Of a stretch of 64,000 nucleotides of DNA, positions 37,717 to 46,689 are shown piece by piece (the first letter of the stretch is position 1; each line of letters starts with the position of its first letter). A model generated the notes under the pieces. The model ran no database searches and was not told where the DNA came from. It saw only the letters and a list, made by a program, of their open reading frames with translations. The DNA lies in the NCBI GenBank assembly GCA_010604095.1, contig JAABLG010000003.1:1-64000 (forward strand), given 5' to 3'. The DNA is from Streptococcus vestibularis. Lineage in GTDB: Bacteria > Bacillota > Bacilli > Lactobacillales > Streptococcaceae. A program made the position numbers and the translations under genes.

Positions 37717-37760
37717 TGTTATAATATAAGTGAAGTAAAGCCAAGATTTTGGCTTTTTTT
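37717..37760 (+). promoter_or_regulatory. Extended -10 directly followed by an intrinsic terminator
   Basis: TGTTATAAT (37717-37725) is a perfect extended -10. AAAGCCAA (37737-37744) and TTGGCTTT (37749-37756) plus T run form a terminator that would begin only about five bases into the transcript. Either it ends hdiR transcription, or it throttles the rbgA promoter. Confidence 0.55.
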
Positions 37761-37811
37761 AAAAGAGTTTATATGATATTTTACTAAGGCTATTAAAGAG
37801 GAGAAAAACAA

Positions 37812-38666
37812 ATGGCAACTATTCAATGGTTCCCTGGGCACATGTCCAAGGCTCGCCGACAGGTCCAGGAAAATATAAAGCATGTTGATTTTGTCACTAT
37901 TTTAGTGGATGCACGTTTACCATTTTCAAGTCAAAACCCTATGTTGACTAAGATTGTTGGCGACAAGCCTAAGCTTTTAATTCTCAATAAATCGGATCTT
38001 GCTGACAGCAATCGGACCAAAGAGTGGCGTACTTACTTTGAGAAACAAGGCATTAAAACTCTGGCTATTAATTCCAAGGAGCAGTCTACGGTTAAATTGG
38101 TGACAGAGGCTGCTAAGAGTCTTATGTCTGAGAAAATTCAACGCTTGCGTGAACGTGGGATTCAGAAAGAGACCTTGAAAACCATGATTATTGGTATTCC
38201 AAATGCAGGGAAATCGACCTTGATGAACCGTCTCGCTGGTAAAAAAATTGCTGTTGTGGGAAATAAGCCTGGTGTTACAAAAGGCCAACAATGGTTGAAG
38301 TCAAATAAGGACTTGGAAATTCTTGATACTCCGGGTATCTTGTGGCCTAAGTTTGAGGATGAATTGGTTGGCTTGAAACTTGCTTTGACGGGTGCTATCA
38401 AAGACCAGCTGTTACCAATGGATGAAGTCACTATTTTTGGACTCAACTACTTTAAAACCTACTATCCAGAACGTCTCGAGGAACGTTTTAAAGGGATTGA
38501 CCTTGAAGAAGAGGCTCCAGAAATCATTATGGAAATGACCCAAAAACTAGGCTTTCGTGAAGATTATGACCGTTTTTACAGTCTTTTTGTCAAAGATGTT
38601 CGTGATGGAAAACTAGGCCGTTACACACTTGATATTGTTGGGGTTGATACTGACGGAGACAATTAA
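37812..38666 (+). CDS. rbgA: Ribosome biogenesis GTPase RbgA (YlqF)
   Basis: A 284-residue circularly permuted GTPase: G4 motif NKSDL precedes G1 (GIPNAGKST) and G3 (DTPG). The N terminus [10 protein letters not shown] is typical. It matures the 50S subunit late in assembly. AAAGAGGAG is the ribosome site. The gene overlaps the start of rnhB, a pairing conserved in streptococci. Confidence 0.95.
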   Translation: MATIQWFPGHMSKARRQVQENIKHVDFVTILVDARLPFSSQNPMLTKIVGDKPKLLILNKSDLADSNRTKEWRTYFEKQGIKTLAINSKEQSTVKLVTEAAKSLMSEKIQRLRERGIQKETLKTMIIGIPNAGKSTLMNRLAGKKIAVVGNKPGVTKGQQWLKSNKDLEILDTPGILWPKFEDELVGLKLALTGAIKDQLLPMDEVTIFGLNYFKTYYPERLEERFKGIDLEEEAPEIIMEMTQKLGFREDYDRFYSLFVKDVRDGKLGRYTLDIVGVDTDGDN

Positions 38667-39420
38667 AGAAGTCAAGGAACAATTAGCAGCTTTGACAGAC
38701 CTAGACGACCATTGTTGGGCGACATTTGAGGAAGATAGCCGTACTGGCGTACAGACCGCTATTAAGCAACGCCGTAAGGCCATCCTGGCGGAGATTGCGG
38801 AGGATGAGCGTTTGGAAACTATGCTTAATTACGAAAAATTGCTCTATGCCCAGGGAGTTGAACTCATTGCAGGTGTTGACGAAGTTGGACGAGGCCCCCT
38901 GGCTGGACCAGTGGTTGCTGCAGCTGTTATCTTGCCAAAGCTTTGCAAAATCAAAGGCCTCAATGACAGTAAAAAAATCCCAAAATCAAAACATAAAGCC
39001 ATCTATAAGCAGGTAATGAAACAAGCAGTGGCTGTCGGTATTGGTGTTAAGGACAATCATGTCATTGACGATGTCAATATTTATGAGGCAACTAAACTTG
39101 CTATGATTGAAGCTATTGAAAACCTCAGTCCTCAACCAGAACAGTTGTTAATTGATGCTATGACTTTAGATTTACCTATAGGACAAACATCAATTATTAA
39201 GGGGGATGCTAATTCCTTATCTATTGCTGCAGCATCAATCGTAGCAAAGGTAACCCGTGATGAGATGATGGCTGATTATGATCAAGAGTATCCTGGCTAT
39301 GCATTTACCAAAAATGCAGGCTATGGAACTAAAGAGCATTTATCTGGTTTGGATAAACTTGGTATCACGCCAATTCATAGAAGAAGCTTTGAACCCATAA
39401 AGTCAATGCTTAAAAAGTAG
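38644..39420 (+). CDS. rnhB: Ribonuclease HII
   Basis: A 258-residue RNase HII removing ribonucleotides and RNA primers from DNA. Catalytic carboxylates are in [14 protein letters not shown] and later in [10 protein letters not shown]; the C-terminal GYGTKEHL is typical. The N-terminal extension before residue 70 is the usual TBP-like substrate-binding domain. No ATG fits: alignment to relatives by eye puts the start around ETIKEVKE, and the nearest candidates are TTG at 38644 or CTG at 38650, both inside rbgA without a good ribosome site, so coupling to rbgA translation is likely. Start uncertain. Confidence 0.9.
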   Translation: MILTETIKEVKEQLAALTDLDDHCWATFEEDSRTGVQTAIKQRRKAILAEIAEDERLETMLNYEKLLYAQGVELIAGVDEVGRGPLAGPVVAAAVILPKLCKIKGLNDSKKIPKSKHKAIYKQVMKQAVAVGIGVKDNHVIDDVNIYEATKLAMIEAIENLSPQPEQLLIDAMTLDLPIGQTSIIKGDANSLSIAAASIVAKVTRDEMMADYDQEYPGYAFTKNAGYGTKEHLSGLDKLGITPIHRRSFEPIKSMLKK

Positions 39421-39429
39421 GTGAGCAGA

Positions 39430-40350
39430 GTGATTGTAGCTATTGATATCGGAGGAACCTTTGTCAAGTTTGGTTTAGTTGACGATAATTTCAATATTAC
39501 CAATCAATCTAAAGTTCCAACTCCAGCAAGCATAGATGATTTCTGGGGAACTTTAGAAAATATTGTTTCATCATATGAAGATGAAATTTCGGGGATTGCT
39601 ATTGCGTGTCCGGGAGAAATTAATAGTAAACGTGGCTTTGTTTTCAAGGGTGGCCTTATCCCTTATTTAACAGCTATTCCTCTTGGAACAGGTCTATCTA
39701 AAACTTTTCAATTACCTGTAAAGGTTATTAATGATGCTGATGCGGCTGCTCTGGCTGAAGCTAGATATGGTAGTCTACAAGAAGTTGATTGTGGTGCTGC
39801 TTTGGTTTTAGGTACGGGTGTTGGCTTAGGACTCGTCTCTCAGGGAGCCCTGTTAACACCTCTCTTGGTTTCCAAATTTCTGATAGGACCAAGTTCTCAA
39901 AGTAAGAGTCAAACGGCTCTCCCTTTCAAGTGGGCCTTGTTTAAGCAGGCACTGATTAGCCTTGTTGATAATAAAGGTTCTGCGGTTGGTTTTGTCCATG
40001 AGGCCAGTCAATTACTTGGCTTAGATCAGGATGATGGTCCAGCTGTCTTCTCAGCTATAGAAGAAGGTCAATTTGAAAAACTCAATTCGCTATTTAAGGA
40101 CTATTGTCATGAAATTGCGGTGCTTATTCTGAATTTACAGACTTTCATGAACTTAGAAAGAGTCGTTATCGGCGGTGGCATCAGCAGGCAAAATTCTTTG
40201 ATAGAAGGTATTGTTAATGCTTATGAAGAGTTATTTAATGAAAAGTCTGATATAGGTTTTGAGCCAATTTCGATTCAAGCTTGTCATTTCCATAACGACA
40301 GTAACCTCCTAGGCGCAGCGTCTTATTTTATGTCTGAAAATGATTTATAA
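39430..40350 (+). CDS. ROK-family sugar kinase-like protein
   Basis: A protein of about 306 residues with the ASKHA phosphate-binding motif AIDIGGTFVKFGLV, the catalytic-region NDADAAALAEA and GTGVGLGLV. The zinc motif CxCGxxGC that marks most ROK kinases is absent. GTG codons at 39421 and 39430 are both possible; the second has AGGTGA five bases upstream, while the first has no ribosome site because it touches the rnhB stop. Substrate unknown; beta-glucoside or hexose is plausible. Confidence 0.8.
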   Translation: MIVAIDIGGTFVKFGLVDDNFNITNQSKVPTPASIDDFWGTLENIVSSYEDEISGIAIACPGEINSKRGFVFKGGLIPYLTAIPLGTGLSKTFQLPVKVINDADAAALAEARYGSLQEVDCGAALVLGTGVGLGLVSQGALLTPLLVSKFLIGPSSQSKSQTALPFKWALFKQALISLVDNKGSAVGFVHEASQLLGLDQDDGPAVFSAIEEGQFEKLNSLFKDYCHEIAVLILNLQTFMNLERVVIGGGISRQNSLIEGIVNAYEELFNEKSDIGFEPISIQACHFHNDSNLLGAASYFMSENDL

Positions 40351-40354
40351 TCAA

Positions 40355-40383
40355 GGAAAGTTCCATAAAGGGAACTTTTTTCT
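40355..40383 (+). terminator. Terminator after the ROK gene
   Basis: AAAGTTCC and GGGAACTTT pair around ATAAA and continue into TTTTTC. Confidence 0.85.
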
Positions 40384-40392
40384 TTATCTCTT

Positions 40393-40401
40393 GCGAATAA
40401 A
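40393..40401 (+). promoter_or_regulatory. Possible ComX (CIN) box before dprA
   Basis: TGCGAATAA matches the streptococcal ComX box core TNCGAATA, 18 bases before the dprA start codon region. dprA is a core late-competence gene, which makes the match meaningful. Confidence 0.65.
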
Positions 40402-40418
40402 GAAATGGAGGTATTTAT

Positions 40419-41258
40419 ATGAATAACTTTGAACTTTTTAAACTAAAAGCCGCTGGATTGACGAATTTAAACATCCTTAATATTTTAGACTATCAGAAGA
40501 CTCAAGATAGAAAATTAAGTTTACGAGATATGGCAGTGGTTTCAAAGTCTAAAAATGCCGTTCTTTTTATGGAAAAATACAAGACTTTAGATATTAAGCA
40601 ACTTAAAGAGCAGTATCAGCGTTATCCGACAGTATCTATTTTTGACCAGGAGTATCCGATTGAGTTAAAGCACACCTACAATCCACCAGTTCTCCTCTTT
40701 TATCAAGGAAATATTGAGTTGTTGAGTAAACCTAAGTTAGCAATTGTTGGGGCAAGGAAGTGCTCTGAAACAGGAAAACAGTCGGTTCGTAAGGTTGTTA
40801 ATGAACTCGGTAATCATTTTACTATCGTTAGTGGCTTGGCGCGTGGCATTGATACCTGTGCCCATATGGAAGCTTTGAAAAATAAAGGTAACACCATTGC
40901 AGTTATTGGGACTGGACTAGACGTCTATTATCCTAAAGAAAATAAAGCTTTGCAGGATTATATGAGTAAAAATCATCTCGTGCTTTCAGAATATGCACCG
41001 AGTGAACAACCTCTCAAGTATCATTTTCCAGAACGAAATCGTATTATTTCAGGCTTGTGTCAGGGGGTTTTAGTTGTAGAGGCTAAGCTTCGATCGGGAA
41101 GTTTGATTACTTGTGAGCGTGCCATGGAGGAAGGAAGAGATGTTTTTGCTATTCCAGGAAATATTTTAGACGGAAAATCGGATGGCTGTCATCACCTCAT
41201 TCAAGAGGGCGCAAAGTGTATTACGACGGGATTTGATATCCTTTCTGAGTTTTCTTAA
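40419..41258 (+). CDS. dprA: DNA processing protein DprA
   Basis: A 279-residue DprA/Smf that binds incoming single-stranded DNA during competence and loads RecA. The Rossmann-like core shows IVGARKCSETG, SGLARGIDTCAHMEAL, and FPERNRIISGL. The C-terminal DML1 helix-turn-helix domain is absent, as usual for streptococcal DprA. TGGAGG precedes the ATG. A competence (ComX, CIN) box TACGAATA was looked for: TTGCGAATAAAG at 40393-40404 is close to TNCGAATA and may be it. Confidence 0.93.
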   Translation: MNNFELFKLKAAGLTNLNILNILDYQKTQDRKLSLRDMAVVSKSKNAVLFMEKYKTLDIKQLKEQYQRYPTVSIFDQEYPIELKHTYNPPVLLFYQGNIELLSKPKLAIVGARKCSETGKQSVRKVVNELGNHFTIVSGLARGIDTCAHMEALKNKGNTIAVIGTGLDVYYPKENKALQDYMSKNHLVLSEYAPSEQPLKYHFPERNRIISGLCQGVLVVEAKLRSGSLITCERAMEEGRDVFAIPGNILDGKSDGCHHLIQEGAKCITTGFDILSEFS

Positions 41259-41294
41259 AAATCAAACTTCTCCTATAGAGAAAAAATTTTTTTA

Positions 41295-41323
41295 TTGACA
41301 GTTTAAGGAAAGGACGGTATTAT
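41295..41323 (+). promoter_or_regulatory. topA promoter
   Basis: TTGACA (41295-41300), 17-base spacer, TATTAT (41318-41323), giving a leader of about 97 bases without recognised motif. Confidence 0.75.
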
Positions 41324-41426
41324 GTTAGTTGCTCGGTCCAAGGTGTTGCACTTTTTAATGTCTTGTGACTAAAATATAGACAGATTAATGGCGCAGCCAG
41401 TTTATAACAAAATAAGGAAATAATCT

Positions 41427-43571
41427 ATGGCGACAGCAACGACAACAAAAACGAAAACTAAAACAACAAAGAAATCAACGGCAAAAAAGACGACTAAAAA
41501 AAGAGCGACACCAAAGAAAAATTTGGTTATCGTGGAGTCTCCTGCCAAAGCAAAAACCATTGAAAAGTACCTTGGGCGCAATTATAAAGTTGTAGCCTCT
41601 GTTGGGCATATCCGTGATTTGAAAAAATCAAGTATGTCCATTGACTTTGAAAACAATTACGAACCACAATATATCAATATTCGTGGTAAGGGACCACTTA
41701 TCAATGAATTAAAGAAAGAAGCTAAGAAAGCTAAGCAAGTCTTTCTCGCAAGTGACCCGGACCGTGAAGGAGAAGCTATTTCATGGCATTTGTCACATAT
41801 CCTTGGACTGGATGATCACGATAAGAATCGAGTTGTGTTCAATGAAATCACAAAGGATGCAGTGAAAAATGCCTTTGTGGAGCCACGCGCCATTGACATG
41901 GACTTGGTAGATGCGCAGCAAGCTCGTCGTGTCTTGGACCGTATTGTGGGTTATTCAATCTCTCCACTTCTTTGGAAGAAGGTTAAGAAAGGTCTTTCTG
42001 CAGGGCGTGTCCAATCAATAGCTCTTAAGCTTATTATTGACCGTGAGAATGAAATTAAGGCCTTTAAACCAGAAGAATACTGGACTATTGATGGTGCCTT
42101 TAAGAAGGGGGCTAAGAAGTTTCAGGCTAGCTTCTATGGCTTGGATGGTAAAAAGCTTAAGCTCAACAATAATGACGATGTTCAAGCTGTTCTTTCTCGT
42201 ATCACGAGTGATGACTTTAATGTTGATAAGGTAGAGAAAAAAGAACGCCGTCGTAATGCACCATTGCCATATACAACGTCATCACTACAACAGGATGCTG
42301 CCAATAAGATTAACTTCCGTACACGTAAGACCATGATGGTTGCTCAGCAGTTGTACGAGGGGATTAATCTGGGTTCAGGGGCTCAGGGGTTGATTACATA
42401 TATGCGTACGGACTCAACACGTATCAGTCCGGTTGCTCAAAACCAAGCTGCTGAATTTATTACAGAACGCTTTGGTTCTAAGTATTCTAAGCATGGTAGC
42501 AAGGTGAAAAATAGCTCAGCAGCTCAAGATGCCCATGAGGCTATTCGTCCTTCAAATGTTTTTCAAACGCCAGAAAGCATTGCCAAGTATTTGGATAAGG
42601 ATCAACTCAAGCTCTATACCCTTATTTGGAATCGTTTTGTAGCCAGTCAAATGACAGCTGCAGTATTTGATACGATGAAGGTGACCTTGTCTCAAAATGG
42701 TGTCATTTTCACAGCAAATGGAAGCCAAATCAAGTTTGACGGTTATATGGCCGTTTACAACGACTCTGATAAGAACAAAATGCTTCCTGATATGGCTGAG
42801 GGTGATACGGTTAAGAAGGTTGTGACAACGCCTGAACAACACTTCACCCAACCTCCTGCACGCTATTCTGAAGCGACATTGATTAAGACGCTAGAAGAAA
42901 ACGGCGTTGGTCGTCCGTCTACTTATGCGCCAACGCTTGATGTTATCCAACGTCGCTACTATGTCAAATTGGTGGCTAAACGATTTGAACCAACTGAACT
43001 TGGTGAAATCGTCAATAGCTTAATCGTCGAATTCTTCCCAGACATCGTGGATGTTAAATTCACCGCCGAGATGGAAGGGAAACTCGATAAAGTCGAAATC
43101 GGTAAGGAACAATGGCAGAAGGTCATTGATGAATTCTTCAAACCTTTCCAAAAAGAATTGGAAAAAGCTGAAGAAGGTATTGAAAAAATCCAAATCAAGG
43201 ATGAGCCTGCTGGTTTTGATTGTGATCTCTGTGGTCACCCAATGGTCATCAAACTTGGTCGCTACGGTAAGTTCTACGCATGTAGTAATTTCCCAGACTG
43301 TCATAACACCAAGGCCATTACTAAAGAAATTGGCGTTACTTGTCCAACCTGTGGTCAAGGTCAGGTCATCGAACGTAAGACAAAACGTAATCGTGTCTTC
43401 TACGGTTGTGACCGCTATCCTGACTGTGAATTTACGTCATGGGATATTCCTGTTGGACGTAACTGTCCTAAATCAGGCGATTACCTCGTCGAGAAGAAAG
43501 TACGTGGTGGTGGCAAACAAGTCATCTGTAGTAACGAAGAGTGTGATTACAAAGAATCTGTTGTTAAATAA
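41427..43571 (+). CDS. topA: DNA topoisomerase I
   Basis: A 714-residue type IA topoisomerase relaxing negative supercoils. Toprim motifs [19 protein letters not shown] and DPDREGEAI, catalytic tyrosine in [10 protein letters not shown], and three C-terminal zinc-ribbon units. The third unit reads CPKSGDYL where CPxC is usual, so one cysteine is lost. The first 30 residues are a Thr/Lys low-complexity extension ([13 protein letters not shown]...). A leader of about 97 bases follows the promoter; AAGGAAAT is the ribosome site. Confidence 0.96.
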   Translation: MATATTTKTKTKTTKKSTAKKTTKKRATPKKNLVIVESPAKAKTIEKYLGRNYKVVASVGHIRDLKKSSMSIDFENNYEPQYINIRGKGPLINELKKEAKKAKQVFLASDPDREGEAISWHLSHILGLDDHDKNRVVFNEITKDAVKNAFVEPRAIDMDLVDAQQARRVLDRIVGYSISPLLWKKVKKGLSAGRVQSIALKLIIDRENEIKAFKPEEYWTIDGAFKKGAKKFQASFYGLDGKKLKLNNNDDVQAVLSRITSDDFNVDKVEKKERRRNAPLPYTTSSLQQDAANKINFRTRKTMMVAQQLYEGINLGSGAQGLITYMRTDSTRISPVAQNQAAEFITERFGSKYSKHGSKVKNSSAAQDAHEAIRPSNVFQTPESIAKYLDKDQLKLYTLIWNRFVASQMTAAVFDTMKVTLSQNGVIFTANGSQIKFDGYMAVYNDSDKNKMLPDMAEGDTVKKVVTTPEQHFTQPPARYSEATLIKTLEENGVGRPSTYAPTLDVIQRRYYVKLVAKRFEPTELGEIVNSLIVEFFPDIVDVKFTAEMEGKLDKVEIGKEQWQKVIDEFFKPFQKELEKAEEGIEKIQIKDEPAGFDCDLCGHPMVIKLGRYGKFYACSNFPDCHNTKAITKEIGVTCPTCGQGQVIERKTKRNRVFYGCDRYPDCEFTSWDIPVGRNCPKSGDYLVEKKVRGGGKQVICSNEECDYKESVVK

Positions 43572-43580
43572 AGACATAGC

Positions 43581-43616
43581 TATCTCAAGTTAAGACTTGG
43601 GATAGTTTTTTGTATT
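43581..43616 (+). terminator. Terminator of topA
   Basis: CTATCTCAAGT and ACTTGGGATAG pair with one G-U around TAAG, then TTTTTT. Confidence 0.85.
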
Positions 43617-43685
43617 TTATCCAAAAAACTGATACTTTCCTTAAATTTGTTTTTTATACTAATGATGAAAGAAAGGAGAGTTACT

Positions 43686-44510
43686 ATGAAATGTTTAAGT
43701 CTATCAGGTTTCCAACTCAAATATATAGCCCTCATTACTATGGTATTCGACCATATTCACTATTTTTTTGAGTATACAGGAAAAATACCCATTTGGTTTA
43801 CTATGATTGGGAGATTAGCGGCCCCCTTGTTCCTTTTTACTGTGATTGAAGGTTTCGTTCATACACGCAATCGAAAAAAATACTTCCTAAAGATTTATGC
43901 TTTAGCAATTTTGATGGGATTGATTCAGTTTGGATTTTATAATTTTCTACATCCTCTTGTAAGGGCAGATGGTTTCTTTCCACAAAATATGATGTTGTCA
44001 TCGTTCGCTATTTTGCTCGTTGCTCTTCAAGGTATTGCTTGGATTCAAGAAAAGAAATATCTAAAAGGAATCCCAACCTTACTTTTCCCCTTATTGCTTC
44101 CATGGTTAATGGCACCTTTTTATCTGCTAAGCGCAAACAAACCTATGTTAGGTTTTCTACTAAATTTACTCAATTTTACAGTGCTACCAGTTCATACATT
44201 TATCAGCGATGGAGGGACGTGGTTGCTTTTGACTGGTATCGCTATGTATCTTTGTCATAAGAATCTTAAGAAAGAAGTGCTTGCTTTTGTGAGTGTTAGT
44301 CTTGTTTGGGTACTAATGGCGATTGTATTGGGTAGACTTTCTATTCACGACTTAATGTTTAAATATATTGAATGGATGGAACTATTTGCAGCTCCTTTGA
44401 TGCTTTGTTATAACGGTCAAAGAGGGAACGGGTCAAAATATTTATTCTATGTCTTTTACCCAACACATATTTATCTACTCTACGCCTTGTCAGTTGTCTT
44501 CTATAGATGA
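43686..44510 (+). CDS. TraX-family membrane protein
   Basis: A 274-residue polytopic protein with about eight membrane segments. The opening GFQLKYIALITMVFDHIHYFF and the RLAAPLFLFTVIEGF segment match the TraX family, named for the F-pilin acetylase, with chromosomal Gram-positive members of unknown acyl target. The frame is open from 43647, but ATG 43686 has AAAGGAGAG. It ends 36 bases before the response regulator, so the three genes may form one unit. Confidence 0.82.
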   Translation: MKCLSLSGFQLKYIALITMVFDHIHYFFEYTGKIPIWFTMIGRLAAPLFLFTVIEGFVHTRNRKKYFLKIYALAILMGLIQFGFYNFLHPLVRADGFFPQNMMLSSFAILLVALQGIAWIQEKKYLKGIPTLLFPLLLPWLMAPFYLLSANKPMLGFLLNLLNFTVLPVHTFISDGGTWLLLTGIAMYLCHKNLKKEVLAFVSVSLVWVLMAIVLGRLSIHDLMFKYIEWMELFAAPLMLCYNGQRGNGSKYLFYVFYPTHIYLLYALSVVFYR

Positions 44511-44545
44511 TATGATAAGGGTAAATTTGTATGAAAGGAGAGGTC

Positions 44546-45205
44546 ATGGCTCAGATACTTGTTATTGATGATCAGGAAGATATTGTGAAATTGGTTGTAA
44601 AGGCCTTAGAGCTTCAAAACCATAAGGTGACAGGACTTACGAGTGTTTTGGACTTGGATAAGAACTCGTTGCCACGGTTTGACTTGATATTGCTGGATAT
44701 CATGATGCCTGATGTTGACGGTCTCCAGTTCTGTCATGAGATTCGGGAACAGGTGGATTGCCCCATCCTCTTTATTACAGCCAGAACGCAAGAAGGGGAT
44801 ATCGTTCAGGGATTGAGCTATGGAGCGGATGATTATATTTGCAAACCATTTGGGGTTAAAGAACTCCAGGCGCGTGTGGCTGCTCACTTGAGACGGGAAC
44901 ATCGTGAACGTCACCATAAGCTTTCACTTGGAGATTTTCAGTTTGATTTGTCGGCTCAGGAGCTTTATGTTGAGAATCAGTTGTTAGATTTGACTAAGTC
45001 GGAGTATGGTATTTGTCAATTTTTGGCTGAAAATAAGGGCCAAGTCTTTTCAAAAGAACAAATCTACACGCATTTGTATGGCTATGAGGATAAAGGAAGT
45101 CCAACAGCAGTGGCTGAACATATTAAAAATATCCGTGCAAAGCTCAAAGATGTTGGGCAAAATCCTATTGAAACAGTCTGGGGGATTGGTTACAAGTGGC
45201 ACTAA
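44546..45205 (+). CDS. OmpR-family response regulator
   Basis: A 219-residue two-component regulator: receiver domain (acidic pocket VIDDQED, phospho-acceptor in LILLDIMMPDVDG, conserved K in YICKPFG) and C-terminal winged helix (ending ETVWGIGYKW). AAAGGAGAGGTC places the start at ATG 44546 rather than 44531. Overlaps the kinase gene by 10 bases. Target genes are unknown; I could not assign it to a named streptococcal system. Confidence 0.93.
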   Translation: MAQILVIDDQEDIVKLVVKALELQNHKVTGLTSVLDLDKNSLPRFDLILLDIMMPDVDGLQFCHEIREQVDCPILFITARTQEGDIVQGLSYGADDYICKPFGVKELQARVAAHLRREHRERHHKLSLGDFQFDLSAQELYVENQLLDLTKSEYGICQFLAENKGQVFSKEQIYTHLYGYEDKGSPTAVAEHIKNIRAKLKDVGQNPIETVWGIGYKWH

Positions 45206-46572
45206 TTAAAAAACGAGAACACTCTCTAAGAACACTATTGTTATCTTATGTTGCCAGCTTGACGGTCCTATCGGCAATCAGTAGCCTACTTATTTTGTCT
45301 TTGTTCAGCTTGTCTTATCGTTTTGGGGTAGTGATTCCGGCAAATCAAGTTGAGAGTGATTTGTCTGCTTTGAGAAGTGATATTGAAACTTCTAAGGTCT
45401 TTAATCCAAATGTCTTGCCTGATGGTACTCGCTATGTCTTTTTGACTAGGGATTTCAAGCTTAAGAAGTCTAACATGCCAGTTAACTTGCAAGAGGAATC
45501 CTTACTAAATTACCAATTCAAGAATGTTCACGGTGGAAAATACGGCTATTTTCAGTCTTTTGAACGGTCAGATGGCATAGTCATTGTCAACTATCAACTA
45601 TCACCTCGGTATCGTAACGCTTGGATGAACCAGTATTTTCCCAATGCTGATCTTATGATGATTGGCTCAATGATGGTGTCCATTTTACTCATCTTTGTTG
45701 TTTTAACATTCTTCTATGCCAATAAATTACGTCAACAGCTTAGACCAATACTGAGAGCAACTGAGAAAATAGCAGAGCAAGACTTGGATTTTCAAACCTC
45801 CCGGTCTACCATTAAGGAGTTTAATCAAGTTTTAAGTGGTTTGGACCACATGCGTGCTGCACTTCGTGACTCTTTGATGGAAAATTGGAAGGCAGAGCAG
45901 GATAAGCAAAATCAGATTTCAGCCTTAACCCATGACCTGAAGACACCGCTGACAGTTGCTCGTGGCAATGCTGAACTCTTAGCTATGACGCCCTTAGATG
46001 AGGAGCAAACGGACTTGTTAGAGCATTTTCAAAAAGGGATTGCACAGGTTGATTCTTATGTTCAAGAGTTGTCCGAACTCAACAAAACAAGTTTTAAGAA
46101 AACCTTGACGCTTGGAGAAGTTTCGGTCAAGGACTTTGTTGAAGACATTTATGACCAATCCTTGTCACTAGCACAAACCAAACAAATCAATGTTACATTT
46201 GACAAGAAGGATATTAAGAAAGAAATCATAGGCCATTGGGACAGGTCCTTGTTGAATCGAGCTTTTATGAATATCGTTTCGAATGCGTTAGAGCATACGC
46301 CTAGTGGTAGTCAGCTGTTCTTAACTGCTAGGGTAGAAGAAGATGAATTTACGTTTATCTGCCTTGACTCTGGCCCTGGATTTTCCCTTGAATCCCTTGA
46401 AAAGGCCACTCAGCTCTTTTATCAAGAGGATAAAAGTAGACAGAGCCGCAATCATAGTGGCCTTGGTCTGACTATTGCCAATGATATTGTTCGCTTACAT
46501 CATGGTTGTCTTTCGCTTTCAAATGATGATAATACAGGTGGTGCTAAAGTGACTATCATTTTACCCCTATAA
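45196..46572 (+). CDS. Sensor histidine kinase
   Basis: A 458-residue kinase with GTG start. Two membrane segments (residues about 14-38 and 153-175) enclose an extracellular sensor of about 110 residues, then a HAMP-like linker, the phosphorylated histidine in ALTHDLKTPLTVARG (about residue 249), N box NIVSNALEHTP, G1 DSGPGFS and G2 GLGLTIA. Partner of the overlapping regulator. The signal is not evident; TraX-like gene and trmFO flank it. Confidence 0.92.
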   Translation: MALIKKREHSLRTLLLSYVASLTVLSAISSLLILSLFSLSYRFGVVIPANQVESDLSALRSDIETSKVFNPNVLPDGTRYVFLTRDFKLKKSNMPVNLQEESLLNYQFKNVHGGKYGYFQSFERSDGIVIVNYQLSPRYRNAWMNQYFPNADLMMIGSMMVSILLIFVVLTFFYANKLRQQLRPILRATEKIAEQDLDFQTSRSTIKEFNQVLSGLDHMRAALRDSLMENWKAEQDKQNQISALTHDLKTPLTVARGNAELLAMTPLDEEQTDLLEHFQKGIAQVDSYVQELSELNKTSFKKTLTLGEVSVKDFVEDIYDQSLSLAQTKQINVTFDKKDIKKEIIGHWDRSLLNRAFMNIVSNALEHTPSGSQLFLTARVEEDEFTFICLDSGPGFSLESLEKATQLFYQEDKSRQSRNHSGLGLTIANDIVRLHHGCLSLSNDDNTGGAKVTIILPL

Positions 46573-46581
46573 ATACAGATG

Positions 46582-46610
46582 ACTCCTAGTCGCCAGACGA
46601 GGAGTTTTTT
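46582..46610 (+). terminator. Terminator of the two-component operon
   Basis: ACTCCTAGTC and GACGAGGAGT pair with one mismatch around GCCA, then TTTTT. The last T and G begin an extended -10 (TGCTATACT, 46610-46618) for trmFO. Confidence 0.82.
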
Positions 46611-46689
46611 GCTATACTACTAAGAGTAAAAATGAAGAAAGATTTGTGGGGGCAGGATTTCATCTTGTTCCCGAAGAGGTATTAGTGTC

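Noticed and set aside
41324-41372. Short ORF in the topA leader (MLVARSKVLHFLMSCD)
   Set aside because: Begins before or at the predicted start point and has no proper ribosome site.
46632-46685. 17-codon ORF ([17 protein letters not shown]) ending four bases before trmFO
   Set aside because: Geometry resembles the glmS leader, but its ribosome site is poor and trmFO has its own AAGAGG, so there is no case for control.
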